This document shows, piece after piece, positions 17,487 to 28,258 of a stretch of 64,000 bases of DNA. The notes under the pieces were generated by a model, which had not been told where the DNA came from, did no database searches, and worked only from the letters and a program-made list of their open reading frames with translations. The stretch is taken from contig NZ_LGPC01000011.1 of the NCBI RefSeq assembly GCF_001431205.1, positions 124,001-188,000 on the forward strand, in the 5' to 3' direction. Source of the DNA: Staphylococcus sp. NAM3COL9 (GTDB taxonomy: Bacteria; Bacillota; Bacilli; Staphylococcales; Staphylococcaceae). The position numbers and the translations under genes are program-made. Every line of letters starts with the position of its first letter. The first letter of the stretch is position 1.

Positions 17487-18794
17487 ATGACTCAAACTGT
17501 CAATGTTATAGGGGCTGGTCTAGCTGGCTCGGAAGCAGCATATCAATTAGCTCAAAGAGGAATTAAAGTTAATTTAATAGAGATGAGACCAGTGAAGCAA
17601 ACACCAGCACATCATACTGATCAATTTGCTGAGTTAGTTTGCTCAAACTCATTACGTGGCAATGCATTAACAAATGCAGTTGGTGTTCTCAAGGAAGAGA
17701 TGAGACGACTTGATTCACTTATTATTAGTGCAGCAGACAAAGCAAGAGTGCCTGCTGGCGGTGCATTAGCCGTAGATCGACATGATTTTGCTAGTTACGT
17801 TACAAAAACTTTAAAAAAACATCCCAATGTAACAGTGTTAAATGAAGAAATCAATAGCATACCTGAAGGTTATACAATCATTGCTACTGGTCCATTAACT
17901 ACAGAAAAATTGGCTGCTGAAATTGTAGAAGCTACAGGTGAAGATCAATTGTATTTTTATGATGCCGCAGCTCCAATAATTGAAAAAGAAAGTATAGACA
18001 TGAATAAAGTATATTTGAAATCTCGTTATGATAAAGGTGAGGCAGCGTATCTAAACTGCCCTATGACGGAAGAAGAATTTAATACATTTTATGATGCATT
18101 GATGGAAGCAGAAGTAGCACCAGTTAATGAATTTGAGAAAGAAAAATACTTTGAAGGATGTATGCCTTTTGAAGTTATGGCAGAACGGGGACGCAAGACT
18201 TTATTGTTTGGTCCTATGAAGCCAGTCGGACTAGAAGATCCAAAGACAGGTGAACGCCCATATGCAGTTGTACAATTGAGGCAAGATGATGCCGCTGGTA
18301 CATTGTATAATCTTGTAGGTTTTCAAACACATTTAAAATGGGGTGCACAAAAAAGCGTTATTCGTTTAATCCCTGGTTTAGAAAATGTAGAAATCGTAAG
18401 ATATGGTGTGATGCATCGAAACACATTTATTAATTCGCCAGATGTGTTGACAGATAAGTATGAGTTGATAGGTAGAGAAGAAGTTCATTTTGCTGGCCAA
18501 ATGACTGGCGTTGAAGGTTATGTTGAAAGTGCAGCAAGTGGCTTAGTTGCAGGCATCAACGTAGCGCATAAAATTAAAGGTAAAGGTGGCGTAATATTTC
18601 CAAGAGAAACAATGATTGGAAGTATGGCATATTATATTTCTCATGCTAAAAACGAGAAAAATTTCCAGCCAATGAATGCGAATTTTGGTTTACTGCCAAC
18701 TATAGAAAAGCGTGTTAAGGATAAAAAAATACGTTATGAAAAACTTGCAGACCGCGCATTATCATATTTAGATAATTATAAGCAAACATTATAA
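17487..18794 (+). CDS. trmFO: Methylenetetrahydrofolate-tRNA-(uracil-5-)-methyltransferase TrmFO
   Basis: TrmFO (435 aa, formerly Gid) makes 5-methyluridine at tRNA position 54 using methylene-tetrahydrofolate and FADH2. The N-terminal FAD motif is [19 protein letters not shown] from about residue 7. Other conserved blocks are [23 protein letters not shown] and [18 protein letters not shown] near the C-terminus. GGAGG lies 7 bases before the ATG. It precedes xerC-hslV-hslU-codY, the Firmicute order. Confidence 0.98.
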   Translation: MTQTVNVIGAGLAGSEAAYQLAQRGIKVNLIEMRPVKQTPAHHTDQFAELVCSNSLRGNALTNAVGVLKEEMRRLDSLIISAADKARVPAGGALAVDRHDFASYVTKTLKKHPNVTVLNEEINSIPEGYTIIATGPLTTEKLAAEIVEATGEDQLYFYDAAAPIIEKESIDMNKVYLKSRYDKGEAAYLNCPMTEEEFNTFYDALMEAEVAPVNEFEKEKYFEGCMPFEVMAERGRKTLLFGPMKPVGLEDPKTGERPYAVVQLRQDDAAGTLYNLVGFQTHLKWGAQKSVIRLIPGLENVEIVRYGVMHRNTFINSPDVLTDKYELIGREEVHFAGQMTGVEGYVESAASGLVAGINVAHKIKGKGGVIFPRETMIGSMAYYISHAKNEKNFQPMNANFGLLPTIEKRVKDKKIRYEKLADRALSYLDNYKQTL

Positions 18795-18866
18795 AATATT
18801 CGTTAATATAACCATTTCCTAAAATTTTTGTAAGTTTGACTCAATTTAATAGTTATTTTTCGCAGT

Positions 18867-18911
18867 CCCCTCCATCAATATGCTACAATTCATATTGATG
18901 GAGGGGTTTTT
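18867..18911 (+). promoter_or_regulatory. 16-bp perfect hairpin containing the xerC ribosome binding site
   Basis: CCCCTCCATCAATATG (18867-18882) is the exact complement of CATATTGATGGAGGGG (18891-18906), with an 8-base loop and five T residues after it (18907-18911). The right arm contains GGAGGGG, the Shine-Dalgarno of xerC. It looks like an intrinsic terminator after trmFO that also hides the xerC ribosome binding site in readthrough RNA. The loop carries TG-C-TACAAT (18881-18889), a possible extended -10 promoter that would start transcripts lacking the left arm. Confidence 0.7.
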
Positions 18912-18912
18912 A

Positions 18913-19803
18913 TTGGAAGAAATCCAGCAGGCATATTTGTTTATGTTAAAAGTTGAACGACAGTTTTCAGAGCATACTTTAAAGTCATACCACGATGATT
19001 TAGAACAGTTTAATGTATTTTTAAATCAAGAATATTTAGAGCTATCTGCATTCGAATACAAAGATGCAAGAAACTATCTAAGTTATTTATATTCGAAAAA
19101 CTTGAAAAGAACCTCAGTTTCTCGTAAAATTTCTACGCTGAGAAGTTTTTATGAATATTGGATGACGCAAGATGAAAAAGTTATAAATCCATTTATTCAA
19201 TTAGTGCATCCCAAGAAAGAACAATATTTACCACACTTTTTTTATGAAGAAGAAATGGAAGCTTTATTTGAAACTGTTGAAAAAGACCCAAAAAAAGGTT
19301 TGAGAGATAGAGTGATTTTGGAACTTCTCTATGCAACAGGCATAAGGGTTTCGGAGTTAGTCCATATAAGAGCGCATGATTTAGATATGAATTCACCTGG
19401 TGTAAAAGTGTTAGGTAAAGGTGGTAAAGAACGCTTTATTCCATTTGGGGAATTTTGCAAACAAAGTATAGAACGATACTTAGAATTATTTAAACCTAAA
19501 AGCAAAAGTGATCATAATTATTTATTAGTAAATATGAACGGTGCGCCTATCACAGAGCGTGGCGTTCGTTATGTGTTAAACGATGTTGTAAAACGTACAG
19601 CTGGCGTCACGGATATTCATCCACATAAATTAAGACATACATTTGCAACACATATGCTTAATCAAGGGGCTGATTTACGTACTGTTCAATCATTGTTAGG
19701 TCATGTGAACTTATCAACTACAGGCCGATACACGCATGTTACAAATGAGCAATTAAAAAAAGTATATTTAAACGCACATCCTCGTGCAAAAAAGGAGAAT
19801 TAG
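18913..19803 (+). CDS. xerC: Tyrosine recombinase XerC
   Basis: XerC (296 aa) resolves chromosome dimers at dif together with XerD. The N-terminal SAM-like core-binding domain covers residues 1-90 ([16 protein letters not shown]). The catalytic domain has the first Arg in [22 protein letters not shown] with the His-x-x-Arg pair, [14 protein letters not shown] with the second His and the nucleophile Tyr. The start is TTG 18913, with GGAGGGG 6 bases upstream, and matches the usual length of about 298. Its ribosome binding site lies in a strong hairpin. hslV begins 3 bases after the stop. Confidence 0.96.
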   Translation: MEEIQQAYLFMLKVERQFSEHTLKSYHDDLEQFNVFLNQEYLELSAFEYKDARNYLSYLYSKNLKRTSVSRKISTLRSFYEYWMTQDEKVINPFIQLVHPKKEQYLPHFFYEEEMEALFETVEKDPKKGLRDRVILELLYATGIRVSELVHIRAHDLDMNSPGVKVLGKGGKERFIPFGEFCKQSIERYLELFKPKSKSDHNYLLVNMNGAPITERGVRYVLNDVVKRTAGVTDIHPHKLRHTFATHMLNQGADLRTVQSLLGHVNLSTTGRYTHVTNEQLKKVYLNAHPRAKKEN

Positions 19804-19806
19804 ATT

Positions 19807-20349
19807 ATGAGTACATCTATTCATGCGACAACGATTTTTGCAGTGCAACATAACGGTCATTCAGCAATGGCAGGTGATGGCCAAGTAACGCTTGGTGAAC
19901 AAGTAATTATGAAACAAACAGCACGAAAGGTTAGACGCTTATACAACGATAAAGTTTTAGCAGGATTTGCAGGAAGCGTAGCAGATGCATTTACATTATT
20001 CGAAAAATTCGAAACTAAATTACAACAATTTGGTGGTAATTTAGAAAGAGCCGCAGTTGAATTAGCTCAAGAATGGAGAGGTGACAAACAACTGCGTCAA
20101 CTAGAAGCAATGTTAATCGTTATGGATGAGGATTCAATACTAGTAGTAAGTGGTACAGGAGAAGTAATCGCACCAGATGATGCTTTAATAGCAATTGGTT
20201 CAGGTGGTAATTACGCTTTGAGTGCTGGAAGAGCATTGAAACGTCATGCCACAAACTTAACTGCAGAAGAAATGGCTTATGAAAGTTTAAAAGTTGCATC
20301 TGATATTTGTGTGTTTACAAATGATCAAATCGTAGTTGAAAAATTATAA
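19807..20349 (+). CDS. hslV: ATP-dependent protease subunit HslV (ClpQ)
   Basis: HslV (180 aa) is the proteolytic core of the HslVU (ClpQY) protease, a proteasome-like double ring. The sequence [31 protein letters not shown] and [21 protein letters not shown] are diagnostic. The N-terminus has seven residues before the TTI that forms the start of the E. coli enzyme; in Bacillus the mature N-terminal residue is a serine instead, so which residue is the nucleophile here is not certain. It lies 3 bases after xerC and 132 bases before hslU. Confidence 0.97.
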   Translation: MSTSIHATTIFAVQHNGHSAMAGDGQVTLGEQVIMKQTARKVRRLYNDKVLAGFAGSVADAFTLFEKFETKLQQFGGNLERAAVELAQEWRGDKQLRQLEAMLIVMDEDSILVVSGTGEVIAPDDALIAIGSGGNYALSAGRALKRHATNLTAEEMAYESLKVASDICVFTNDQIVVEKL

Positions 20350-20481
20350 AAGATAAAACTAAAAAAGTACAATGAAAATAAAAATGTATAATTGTAAAAA
20401 TTTAGGATATAGTAATAATAAATAAATTTACAAATACTTTTTAGAGTAATTGAAATCAAAATTACGGAGGTAATTTATTTT

Positions 20482-21897
20482 ATGGAAACGACTGGCATTA
20501 AATTAACACCAAAAGATATCGTTTCAAAATTGAATGAATACATTGTTGGGCAAGATGATGCAAAGCGCAAAGTAGCAATAGCACTAAGAAATAGATATAG
20601 ACGAAGTCTTTTAGCTGAAGAAGCTAAACAAGAGATTGCACCAAAAAACATTTTGATGATCGGACCCACAGGTGTAGGTAAGACGGAAATAGCAAGAAGA
20701 ATGGCTAAAGTTGTAGGTGCACCTTTTATAAAGGTAGAAGCTACTAAATTTACAGAAGTAGGTTATGTAGGTCGAGATGTTGAGAGCATGGTAAGAGATT
20801 TAGTTGATGTAGCTATTAGACTAGTTAAAGAACAAAAGAAAGCTTTAGTTGAAGAAGAAGCAAAGCAAAAAGCAAATGAAAAATTAGTAAAACTTTTAGT
20901 ACCTAGTATGAAGCAAAAAGCGAATAATACGAATAACAATGGGAATAATCCCTTAGAATCATTGTTTGGTGGTTCGATGCCAAACTTTGGTCAGAGCAAC
21001 GATGAAGAAGAGGAAACGCCTACAGATGAAATCAAGACAAAGCGTTCCGAAATTAAACAACAATTATTGAATGGCGTACTAGAAGAAGAAAAAGTAAGAT
21101 TAAAAGTAGAACAAGACCCAGGCGCTATGGGGATGTTAGGCACAAATCAAAATGAACAAATGCAAGATATGATGAAACAACTCATGCCTAAGAAAAAAGT
21201 AGAAAGAGAAGTACCTGTACAAACAGCACGTAAAATATTAACGGATCAATTTGCCGACGAACTGATTGATCAAGAATCAGCAAATCAACAAGCAATTGAA
21301 CTTGCTGAACAAATGGGGATTATATTTATTGATGAAATCGATAAAGTTGCAACAAACAATCAAAATTCAGGTCAAGATGTGTCTCGACAAGGCGTTCAGA
21401 GAGATATTTTACCAATACTTGAAGGTAGCATGGTACAAACGAAATATGGTACTGTTAACACTGAACATATGCTATTTATTGGTGCTGGAGCATTCCACGT
21501 GGCTAAACCAAGTGATTTAATTCCTGAGTTGCAAGGTCGTTTCCCAATTCGAGTTGAATTAAAAAATCTTTCAGTAGAAGATTTTGTGCGAATCTTGACT
21601 GAACCGAAATTATCACTTATCAAACAATATGAAGCGCTACTTCAAACAGAAGAAGTGATAGTCAACTTTACCGATGACGCGATTAAACGTCTAGCAGAAA
21701 TTGCGTTCCAGGTAAACCAAGATACTGATAACATTGGCGCACGTCGTTTGCATACTATACTTGAAAAAATGCTAGAAGATTTATCATTTGAAGCACCAAG
21801 TATGCCCAATGCGGTTGTAGACATTACGCCACAATATGTTGATGATAAGTTGAAATCAATTTCAACAAATAAAGATTTAAGTGCATTTATTTTATAA
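20482..21897 (+). CDS. hslU: HslU (ClpY) ATPase subunit of the HslVU protease
   Basis: HslU (471 aa) unfolds substrates and feeds them to HslV. Walker A GPTGVGKT starts at residue 61, Walker [10 protein letters not shown] is near residue 277, and the C-terminal segment LSAFIL is the tail that docks into HslV. The I-domain (about residues 120-250) is long and rich in Gln, Asn and Glu, as in other staphylococci. GGAGG lies 11 bases before the ATG. codY follows after 23 bases. Confidence 0.98.
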   Translation: METTGIKLTPKDIVSKLNEYIVGQDDAKRKVAIALRNRYRRSLLAEEAKQEIAPKNILMIGPTGVGKTEIARRMAKVVGAPFIKVEATKFTEVGYVGRDVESMVRDLVDVAIRLVKEQKKALVEEEAKQKANEKLVKLLVPSMKQKANNTNNNGNNPLESLFGGSMPNFGQSNDEEEETPTDEIKTKRSEIKQQLLNGVLEEEKVRLKVEQDPGAMGMLGTNQNEQMQDMMKQLMPKKKVEREVPVQTARKILTDQFADELIDQESANQQAIELAEQMGIIFIDEIDKVATNNQNSGQDVSRQGVQRDILPILEGSMVQTKYGTVNTEHMLFIGAGAFHVAKPSDLIPELQGRFPIRVELKNLSVEDFVRILTEPKLSLIKQYEALLQTEEVIVNFTDDAIKRLAEIAFQVNQDTDNIGARRLHTILEKMLEDLSFEAPSMPNAVVDITPQYVDDKLKSISTNKDLSAFIL

Positions 21898-21920
21898 TAT
21901 AAATAAAAAGGAGAAGGAAT

Positions 21921-22694
21921 ATGAGCTTATTATCGAAAACTAGAGAATTAAATACACTTTTGCAAAAGCACAAAGGTATTGCCGTTGATTTTAAGGATGT
22001 AGCACAAACAATAAGTAGTGTAACAGTAACAAATGTATTTATTGTTTCTAGAAAAGGAAAAATTTTAGGATCAAGTTTAAACGAATTGTTGAAAAATGAT
22101 CGCATTATACAAATGCTTGAAAATAGACACATACCTAAAGAATATACAGATAAATTAATGGATGTTAGAGAGACACAATCTAACATTGATATTGAGAACG
22201 TATTATCTGTGTTCCCACCAGAAAACAAAGAATTATTCAAAATTAGTCGAACTACAATTTTTCCAATTTTAGGTGGCGGTGAAAGATTAGGTACTTTGGT
22301 ACTTGGACGTGTTCAAGAAGATTTCTCTGAGAATGATTTAGTACTTGGCGAATATGCTGCTACAGTCATTGGTATGGAAATTTTACGTGAAAAACATAGT
22401 GAAGTTGAACAAGAAGCAAGAGATAAAGCTTCTATTAGCATGGCAATTAATTCTTTATCATATTCTGAAAGTGAAGCAATCGAGCATATCTTTGAAGAAT
22501 TAGGTGGTAAAGAAGGATTACTTATTGCATCAAAAGTTGCAGATAGAGTAGGTATCACACGTTCAGTTATTGTCAATGCTCTGCGTAAACTTGAAAGTGC
22601 TGGTGTTATTGAATCACGTTCTTTAGGAATGAAGGGTACATTTATTAAAGTGAAAAAAGAAAAATTCTTAGATGAGTTAGAAAGAATTAAATAA
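21921..22694 (+). CDS. codY: GTP-sensing pleiotropic transcriptional repressor CodY
   Basis: CodY (257 aa) represses amino acid synthesis, transport and virulence genes when GTP and branched-chain amino acids are high. The N-terminal GAF domain spans about residues 1-155. The C-terminal winged helix contains [31 protein letters not shown], the strongly conserved DNA-binding segment. AAGGAG lies upstream of the ATG. It ends the xerC-hslV-hslU-codY unit, with a terminator after it. Confidence 0.98.
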   Translation: MSLLSKTRELNTLLQKHKGIAVDFKDVAQTISSVTVTNVFIVSRKGKILGSSLNELLKNDRIIQMLENRHIPKEYTDKLMDVRETQSNIDIENVLSVFPPENKELFKISRTTIFPILGGGERLGTLVLGRVQEDFSENDLVLGEYAATVIGMEILREKHSEVEQEARDKASISMAINSLSYSESEAIEHIFEELGGKEGLLIASKVADRVGITRSVIVNALRKLESAGVIESRSLGMKGTFIKVKKEKFLDELERIK

Positions 22695-22730
22695 TAAATA
22701 CGCAAATTAATTTTAAAATATAGCATTAAA

Positions 22731-22768
22731 AAGAGCGTCTAAATCATAAGACTTTTAGATGTTCTTTT
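22731..22768 (+). terminator. Intrinsic terminator after codY
   Basis: AAGAGCGTCTAAA pairs with TTTAGATGTTCTT (two G-U pairs), followed by TTAA. Confidence 0.75.
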
Positions 22769-22795
22769 AATGTGTGGAATAGTAGTATGAAAGTA

Positions 22796-22824
22796 TTGCT
22801 TTATAAATACAAATATGATATATT
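22796..22824 (+). promoter_or_regulatory. Candidate promoter for rpsB
   Basis: TTGCTT (22796-22801) and TATATT (22819-22824) are 17 bases apart. Transcription would start near 22831 and give a leader of about 115 bases with several short complementary segments. An autoregulatory leader is possible but not shown. Confidence 0.45.
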
Positions 22825-22945
22825 TATTCACGGCTATGAAGCCAATACGCACACAAAAAGTGCAAGTATAAAGGGTGCGGTATTTAGTTATCGTGTTTAT
22901 ATGAGCTTTTTGTGGAGGTAATAAACCAATAGGAGGATTTTAATT

Positions 22946-23734
22946 ATGGCAGTAATTTCAATGAAACAATTACTAGAAGCAGGCGTTCACTTTGGTCACC
23001 AAACACGTCGTTGGAACCCAAAAATGAAAAGATACATTTTCACTGAAAGAAACGGTATTTACATTATCGATTTACAAAAAACAGTGAAAAAAGTAGAAGA
23101 AGCTTATAACTTCATTAAACAAGTATCAGAAGATGGCGGAAAGGTTTTATTCGTTGGTACGAAAAAACAAGCACAAGATTCAGTTAAAGCTGAAGCAGAA
23201 CGTGCTGGTCAATTCTATGTAAACCAAAGATGGTTAGGCGGAATCTTAACTAACTATAAAACAATTTCTAAACGTATCAAACGCATCTCTGAGATTGAAA
23301 AAATGGAAGAAGATGGCTTATTCGAAGTATTACCTAAAAAAGAAGTTGTAGAACTTAAAAAAGAATACGACCGTTTAATCAAATTCTTAGGCGGAATTCG
23401 TGATATGAAATCAATGCCTCAAGCATTATTTGTAGTTGATCCTCGTAAAGAGCGCAACGCAATTGCTGAAGCACGCAAATTACACATCCCTATCGTTGGT
23501 ATTGTGGATACTAACTGTGATCCAGATGAAATTGATTACGTTATCCCAGCAAACGACGATGCTATTCGTGCCGTTAAATTATTAACTGGTAAAATGGCAG
23601 ATGCAATCTTAGAAGGTCAACAAGGTGTATCTAATGAAGAAGTAGCAGCAGAACAAAATATTGATTTAAAAGAATCAAAAGAAGCTACTGAAGCAGGAAC
23701 AACTGAAGAAAACACTTCTGTTGAATCAAACTAA
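22946..23734 (+). CDS. rpsB: 30S ribosomal protein S2
   Basis: S2 (262 aa) binds the 30S subunit late in assembly and is needed for S1 function and initiation. It begins [32 protein letters not shown] and holds [16 protein letters not shown] and [17 protein letters not shown], all signature S2 blocks. The last 30 residues are acidic and repetitive in Glu and Thr, as in other staphylococci. AGGAGG lies 9 bases upstream. It is paired with tsf, but a terminator lies between them. Confidence 0.98.
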   Translation: MAVISMKQLLEAGVHFGHQTRRWNPKMKRYIFTERNGIYIIDLQKTVKKVEEAYNFIKQVSEDGGKVLFVGTKKQAQDSVKAEAERAGQFYVNQRWLGGILTNYKTISKRIKRISEIEKMEEDGLFEVLPKKEVVELKKEYDRLIKFLGGIRDMKSMPQALFVVDPRKERNAIAEARKLHIPIVGIVDTNCDPDEIDYVIPANDDAIRAVKLLTGKMADAILEGQQGVSNEEVAAEQNIDLKESKEATEAGTTEENTSVESN

Positions 23735-23748
23735 GAATAATGTAAAAT

Positions 23749-23783
23749 GGGTGATAAGATATTCAAGCTTATCACCCTTTTTT
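23749..23783 (+). terminator. Intrinsic terminator between rpsB and tsf
   Basis: Perfect 10-bp stem GGGTGATAAG / CTTATCACCC with a 9-base loop and six T residues. It probably sets a higher level of S2 mRNA than EF-Ts mRNA, with partial readthrough. Confidence 0.92.
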
Positions 23784-23828
23784 AAAAATAAATATATTAA
23801 AATTCATTAAATAATGGAGGAATATGAA

Positions 23829-24707
23829 ATGGCAATTTCAGCTAAACTTGTAAAAGAATTACGTGAAAAAACTGGTGCAGGTATGATGGACTGTAAAAAA
23901 GCGTTAACAGAAACTGATGGTGACATCGACAAAGCTGTTGACTACCTACGTGAAAAAGGTATCGCAAAAGCTGCTAAAAAATCTGACCGTATTGCGGCAG
24001 AAGGTCTCGTTCATGTTGAAGAAAAAGGCAATGAAGCAGCAATTGTAGAAATTAATGCAGAAACTGACTTCGTAGCTCGTAACGAAGGTTTCCAAGAATT
24101 AGTGAAAGAAATTGCTATTCAAGTATTAGACACAAAAGTTGAAACAGTAGAAGCATTATTAGAAACTACATTAGCTGATGGTAAATCAGTAGACCAACGT
24201 GTTAAAGAATCTATCTCAACTATCGGAGAAAAATTAAGTATCCGTCGTTTCGCTATTAGAACAAAATCAGATAATGATGCTTTTGGTTCTTATTTACACA
24301 TGGGCGGACGTATCGGTGTGTTAACTGTAGTTGAAGGTTCAACTGATGGCCAAGCTGCTAAAGACGTAGCTATGCACATTGCTGCAATCAATCCTAAATA
24401 TGTTTCATCTGAACAAGTAAGCGAAGATGAAATTAATCACGAAAGAGAAGTTCTAAAACAACAAGCACTAAACGAAGGTAAACCAGAGAAAATTGTAGAA
24501 AAAATGGTTGAAGGACGTTTACGTAAATATTTACAAGAAATTTGTGCAGTTGACCAAAACTTTGTAAAAGATCCTGATCAAACAGTTGAAGCTTTCTTGA
24601 AATCAAAAGGTGGAAAACTTGTTGACTTCTTACGTTATGAAGTAGGCGAAGGCATGGAAAAACGTGAAGAAAACTTTGCTGACGAAGTAAAAGGGCAAAT
24701 GAAATAA
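23829..24707 (+). CDS. tsf: Elongation factor Ts
   Basis: EF-Ts (292 aa) exchanges GDP for GTP on EF-Tu. The N-terminal UBA-like domain [22 protein letters not shown] and the core [14 protein letters not shown] (the TDFV motif that contacts EF-Tu) are clear. The start is ATG 23829, with GGAGG 8 bases upstream; the in-frame ATG at 23814 is not preceded by a usable site. Confidence 0.98.
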   Translation: MAISAKLVKELREKTGAGMMDCKKALTETDGDIDKAVDYLREKGIAKAAKKSDRIAAEGLVHVEEKGNEAAIVEINAETDFVARNEGFQELVKEIAIQVLDTKVETVEALLETTLADGKSVDQRVKESISTIGEKLSIRRFAIRTKSDNDAFGSYLHMGGRIGVLTVVEGSTDGQAAKDVAMHIAAINPKYVSSEQVSEDEINHEREVLKQQALNEGKPEKIVEKMVEGRLRKYLQEICAVDQNFVKDPDQTVEAFLKSKGGKLVDFLRYEVGEGMEKREENFADEVKGQMK

Positions 24708-24727
24708 TTTTTCATAGTTAAAACAAG

Positions 24728-24796
24728 AAAGAAGACACCTTTGTGCTCCGTATGAAAGATTTACTTTTGTATTGGAAGACCTATTGTGTCTTCTTT
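24728..24796 (+). terminator. Long-loop hairpin between tsf and pyrH
   Basis: AAAGAAGACAC (24728-24738) is perfectly complementary to GTGTCTTCTTT (24786-24796), with a 47-base loop. The 3' end is only weakly T-rich, so it may be a terminator or an RNA-processing structure in the pyrH leader. Confidence 0.5.
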
Positions 24797-24839
24797 ACTT
24801 GTATCAATTACATATTTTTACAATAGAGAGGATAAGACA

Positions 24840-25562
24840 ATGGCTCAAACTTCTAAATACGATCGTGTTGTTTTAAAATTAAGTGGCGAAGCACTAGCAG
24901 GTAATGATGGATTTGGAATTAATCCAATTACGATTAAAAGCGTGGCTGAACAAGTAGCCGAAGTTGCGAAGATGGACTGTGAAATTGCAGTTATCGTTGG
25001 CGGAGGTAATATTTGGAGAGGTAAAACGGGTAGTGACTTAGGCATGGACCGTGGTACTGCTGATTACATGGGTATGTTAGCTACGGTAATGAATGCTTTA
25101 GCGTTACAAGATAGCCTTGAACAATTAGAATGTGACACACGCGTTTTAACTTCAATTGAAATGAAACAAGTTGCAGAACCATACATTCGTCGCCGTGCAA
25201 TTAGACACTTAGAGAAAAAACGTGTAGTTATTTTTGCAGCGGGAATTGGTAATCCATACTTCTCAACTGATACTACAGCAGCCTTACGTGCGGCTGAAGT
25301 TGAAGCCGATGTTATCTTAATGGGTAAAAATAATGTTGATGGCGTTTACTCTGCCGATCCAAAGGTAGACCCTAATGCTATTAAGTATGAACATCTTACT
25401 CATATTCAAATGTTGCAAGATGGTTTACAAGTAATGGATTCAACAGCATCTTCATTCTGTATGGATAACAACATTCCGTTGAATGTGTTCTCAATTACTG
25501 AAGAAGGTAATATTAAACGTGCGGTAATGGGTGAAAAAATAGGAACAATAATAACAAAATAA
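24840..25562 (+). CDS. pyrH: UMP kinase
   Basis: PyrH (240 aa) phosphorylates UMP to UDP in pyrimidine synthesis and is an amino-acid-kinase-fold hexamer controlled by GTP and UTP. The motifs [24 protein letters not shown] and [15 protein letters not shown] are present. The start is ATG 24840 ([11 protein letters not shown]), with GAGAGGAT upstream; the longer frame from 24786 would start inside the preceding hairpin. frr begins 16 bases after the stop. Confidence 0.97.
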   Translation: MAQTSKYDRVVLKLSGEALAGNDGFGINPITIKSVAEQVAEVAKMDCEIAVIVGGGNIWRGKTGSDLGMDRGTADYMGMLATVMNALALQDSLEQLECDTRVLTSIEMKQVAEPYIRRRAIRHLEKKRVVIFAAGIGNPYFSTDTTAALRAAEVEADVILMGKNNVDGVYSADPKVDPNAIKYEHLTHIQMLQDGLQVMDSTASSFCMDNNIPLNVFSITEEGNIKRAVMGEKIGTIITK

Positions 25563-25578
25563 TTAGAGGTGTATGAGA

Positions 25579-26133
25579 ATGAGCGACGTTATAAATGATA
25601 CGAAATCAAAAATGCAAAAATCTGTTGACAATCTTTCAAGAGAATTAGCTAATATCAGTGCCGGAAGAGCCAATTCCAATTTATTGAATGGCGTAAATGT
25701 TGATTACTATGGTGCACCAACACCAGTTCAACAACTTGCTAGTATCAATGTGCCAGAAGCACGTTTATTAGTGATTGCACCATATGATAAATCGTCTGTC
25801 GGCAATATTGAAAAAGCAATCAACGCTGCTAACTTAGGCGTGAACCCTTCAAGTGATGGAGAAGTTATACGTATTGTTATCCCAGCATTAACTGAAGAGC
25901 GCCGTAAAGAGCTTGTAAAAGAAGTTAAAAAAATTGGCGAAGATGCGAAAGTAGCAGTTAGAAATGTTCGTCGAGATTCAAATGATGTACTTAAAAAGCA
26001 AGAAAAAAATGGCGATATCACTGAAGATGATTTAAAATCACAAGCAGATGATGTACAAAAACTAACTGACAACTCAATTAAAGAAATTGATAAATTATTA
26101 GAAGAAAAAGAAAAAGATATAATGTCAGTATAA
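25579..26133 (+). CDS. frr: Ribosome recycling factor
   Basis: RRF (184 aa) splits the post-termination ribosome together with EF-G. The sequence begins [20 protein letters not shown]; the hallmark segments are [24 protein letters not shown] and [21 protein letters not shown] 25579 is chosen over ATG 25573 because AGAGGTG lies 7-9 bases before the former and the family starts M-S-D. A terminator follows. Confidence 0.98.
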   Translation: MSDVINDTKSKMQKSVDNLSRELANISAGRANSNLLNGVNVDYYGAPTPVQQLASINVPEARLLVIAPYDKSSVGNIEKAINAANLGVNPSSDGEVIRIVIPALTEERRKELVKEVKKIGEDAKVAVRNVRRDSNDVLKKQEKNGDITEDDLKSQADDVQKLTDNSIKEIDKLLEEKEKDIMSV

Positions 26134-26228
26134 ACATGGTAATGATGATTATACTTCTATTCACTCATTAAGGTATATAATTACTTGTAGTTAGAGCTTG
26201 AAGAAGAGGTATATCATATATTTATCTG

Positions 26229-26263
26229 AACTGTATCAAATCAGACTTTGGTACAGTTTTTTT
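26229..26263 (+). terminator. Intrinsic terminator after frr
   Basis: AACTGTATCAAA pairs with TTTGGTACAGTT (one G-U pair, 6-base loop), followed by a T-run. Confidence 0.9.
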
Positions 26264-26366
26264 ATTTGTTTATTCAATGCACCTATCTATTATGATAAAA
26301 TGATAGATAATTGCATCTAGAATCTAATTATAATAAACAGAGATGATCAAGCTCGGAGGAAATACC

Positions 26367-27131
26367 ATGTTTAAAAAGTTAAAAAAGAAGAAAGAAAATC
26401 AGTATAAGCAATCCGATATAGATTTGGAAGTACATAATATACCCGAACATGTTGCTATAATTATGGATGGTAATGGTCGTTGGGCAAAACAAAGAAGATT
26501 GCCTAGGATAAAAGGTCACTACCAAGGTATGCAAACTGTTAAAAAAATCACTAAAGCAGCTAGTGATATAGGAATTAAATATTTAACATTGTATACTTTC
26601 TCTACAGAAAATTGGGCAAGGCCTAAAAATGAAGTGAATTACATCATGAACTTGCCAGTTAACTTTTTAAGAACATTTCTACCAGAGTTGATAGAAAATA
26701 ATGTTAAAGTAGAGACGATTGGTTTTATTGAGCATTTACCAACATCTACACTTAAAGCGATAGATAAAGCAAAAGAAGAAACAAAGAATAATACGGGCTT
26801 AAAATTGGTCTTTGCTATAAATTATGGCGGACGAGCCGAAATAGTCCACAGTGTGAAATCAATTTACGACAAATTGACTGCTGAAGGTTTAACAAGTGAA
26901 GCAGTCACTGAAGAAATGATTAATGATCATTTAATGACTCATTGCTACCCTGACCCAGATCTTTTGATTAGAACATCAGGAGAGCAACGTATTAGTAATT
27001 TCCTAATCTGGCAAGTATCTTACAGTGAATTTTTATTCAATGAAAAATTATGGCCAGATTTTGATAAAGAAGAATTAATAAACTGTATTAAAATTTATCA
27101 ATCTCGTCAAAGGCGTTTTGGGGGATTATAA
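26367..27131 (+). CDS. uppS: Undecaprenyl diphosphate synthase (isoprenyl transferase)
   Basis: UppS (254 aa) extends farnesyl-PP with isopentenyl-PP units to undecaprenyl-PP, the lipid carrier for peptidoglycan and teichoic acids. The catalytic Asp34 is in [25 protein letters not shown] and [13 protein letters not shown] follow, and [15 protein letters not shown] is near the C-terminus. The start is ATG 26367 with GGAGG 8 bases upstream. cdsA lies 17 bases downstream. Confidence 0.97.
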   Translation: MFKKLKKKKENQYKQSDIDLEVHNIPEHVAIIMDGNGRWAKQRRLPRIKGHYQGMQTVKKITKAASDIGIKYLTLYTFSTENWARPKNEVNYIMNLPVNFLRTFLPELIENNVKVETIGFIEHLPTSTLKAIDKAKEETKNNTGLKLVFAINYGGRAEIVHSVKSIYDKLTAEGLTSEAVTEEMINDHLMTHCYPDPDLLIRTSGEQRISNFLIWQVSYSEFLFNEKLWPDFDKEELINCIKIYQSRQRRFGGL

Positions 27132-27148
27132 GTAGTTAGGAGAATAGT

Positions 27149-27931
27149 ATGAAAGTTAGAACTTTGACGGCAATCATAGGACTTATCATTTTCCTCCCGG
27201 TCTTACTGAAGGGCGGAGTTATATTAATGCTGTTTTCGTATTTATTAGCGTTCATAGCATTAAAAGAATTGCTTAATATGAATATGATTAAGTTTTTATC
27301 GGTACCAGGTATCATAAGTGCACTAGGAATTTTAATTATTATGTTACCTCAAGGTGCTGGTAACTGGGTTAATGATTTACAATTAAAGTCATTAATAGCA
27401 ATGAGTTTTATTTTATTAAGTTATACAGTGCTTTCTAAAAATAGATTTAGTTTTATGGATGCTGCATTTTGTTTAATGACGATTGCGTATGTTGGTATTG
27501 GGTTTATGTATCTTTATGAAACAAGATCTGAAGGCTTACACTACATACTATTTGCATTTCTAATCGTATGGTCAACAGATACAGGTGCATATATTTTTGG
27601 TCGCTTAATGGGCAAACATAAATTATGGCCTGTGATAAGTCCTAATAAAACAATAGAAGGTTTTGTTGGCGGATTGATTTGTAGTTTAATTATTCCACTT
27701 GTTATGATTGTGTTTGTAGACTTTAATATTGCAATGTGGATATTATTAATTGTTACAATCATCTTAAGTATATTTGGACAACTTGGTGATCTTGTTGAGT
27801 CAGGTTTCAAACGTCATTTTGGTGTGAAAGACTCAGGTCGTATTTTACCTGGCCATGGTGGTATTTTAGATCGCTTTGACAGTTTTATGTTTGTATTGCC
27901 ACTATTAAACATCTTGTTAATACAAGCTTAA
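27149..27931 (+). CDS. cdsA: Phosphatidate cytidylyltransferase
   Basis: CdsA (260 aa) converts phosphatidate and CTP to CDP-diacylglycerol, the precursor for phosphatidylglycerol, cardiolipin and lipoteichoic acid. It has about eight membrane segments. The signature [13 protein letters not shown] is near residue 165 and the C-terminal [20 protein letters not shown] holds the conserved Asp residues. AGGAG lies 7 bases before the ATG. pgsA, which uses its product, is at 58791. Confidence 0.97.
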   Translation: MKVRTLTAIIGLIIFLPVLLKGGVILMLFSYLLAFIALKELLNMNMIKFLSVPGIISALGILIIMLPQGAGNWVNDLQLKSLIAMSFILLSYTVLSKNRFSFMDAAFCLMTIAYVGIGFMYLYETRSEGLHYILFAFLIVWSTDTGAYIFGRLMGKHKLWPVISPNKTIEGFVGGLICSLIIPLVMIVFVDFNIAMWILLIVTIILSIFGQLGDLVESGFKRHFGVKDSGRILPGHGGILDRFDSFMFVLPLLNILLIQA

Positions 27932-27974
27932 TTATAGATTCAAAGTGATACTATACAATTATATAAACAAAAAT

Positions 27975-28040
27975 AAGGAGTTAATGAAATAAAATAACTG
28001 AGTGCTTCAATGCAGTTATTTTATTTCTTAACTCCTTTTC
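27975..28040 (+). terminator. Long terminator hairpin after cdsA
   Basis: Bases 27975-28000 pair with 28013-28037 over 25 base pairs with one bulged A and a 12-base loop, followed by TTTC. It is much longer than the usual terminator in this window. Confidence 0.8.
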
Positions 28041-28258
28041 ACAAGCAAAAATACTTTGTGTAAGTGCGACTGCAAAATGATAAGTATAATGTAAGTGAGG
28101 GAACTGAAGTCGTATTAAAGTTACGTGTGTCACTCAGCATAGTTGTGTTATACTTTTATAATCTAAAGTAAGCAAGTAGTCAAAAGAAAATGAATCATAT
28201 GAATTAAGATATGAAGTATAAGCAAACAATTTATTTCGAAAATATGAGGTGTAGCAAA

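Noticed and set aside
24786-24839. Longer N-terminus for pyrH
   Set aside because: The extension overlaps the right arm of the tsf-pyrH hairpin and is not part of the UMP kinase family sequence.
28211-28258. Longer N-terminus for rseP from ATG 28211
   Set aside because: It adds 16 residues not seen in the family and lacks a ribosome binding site; GTG 28259 has one.
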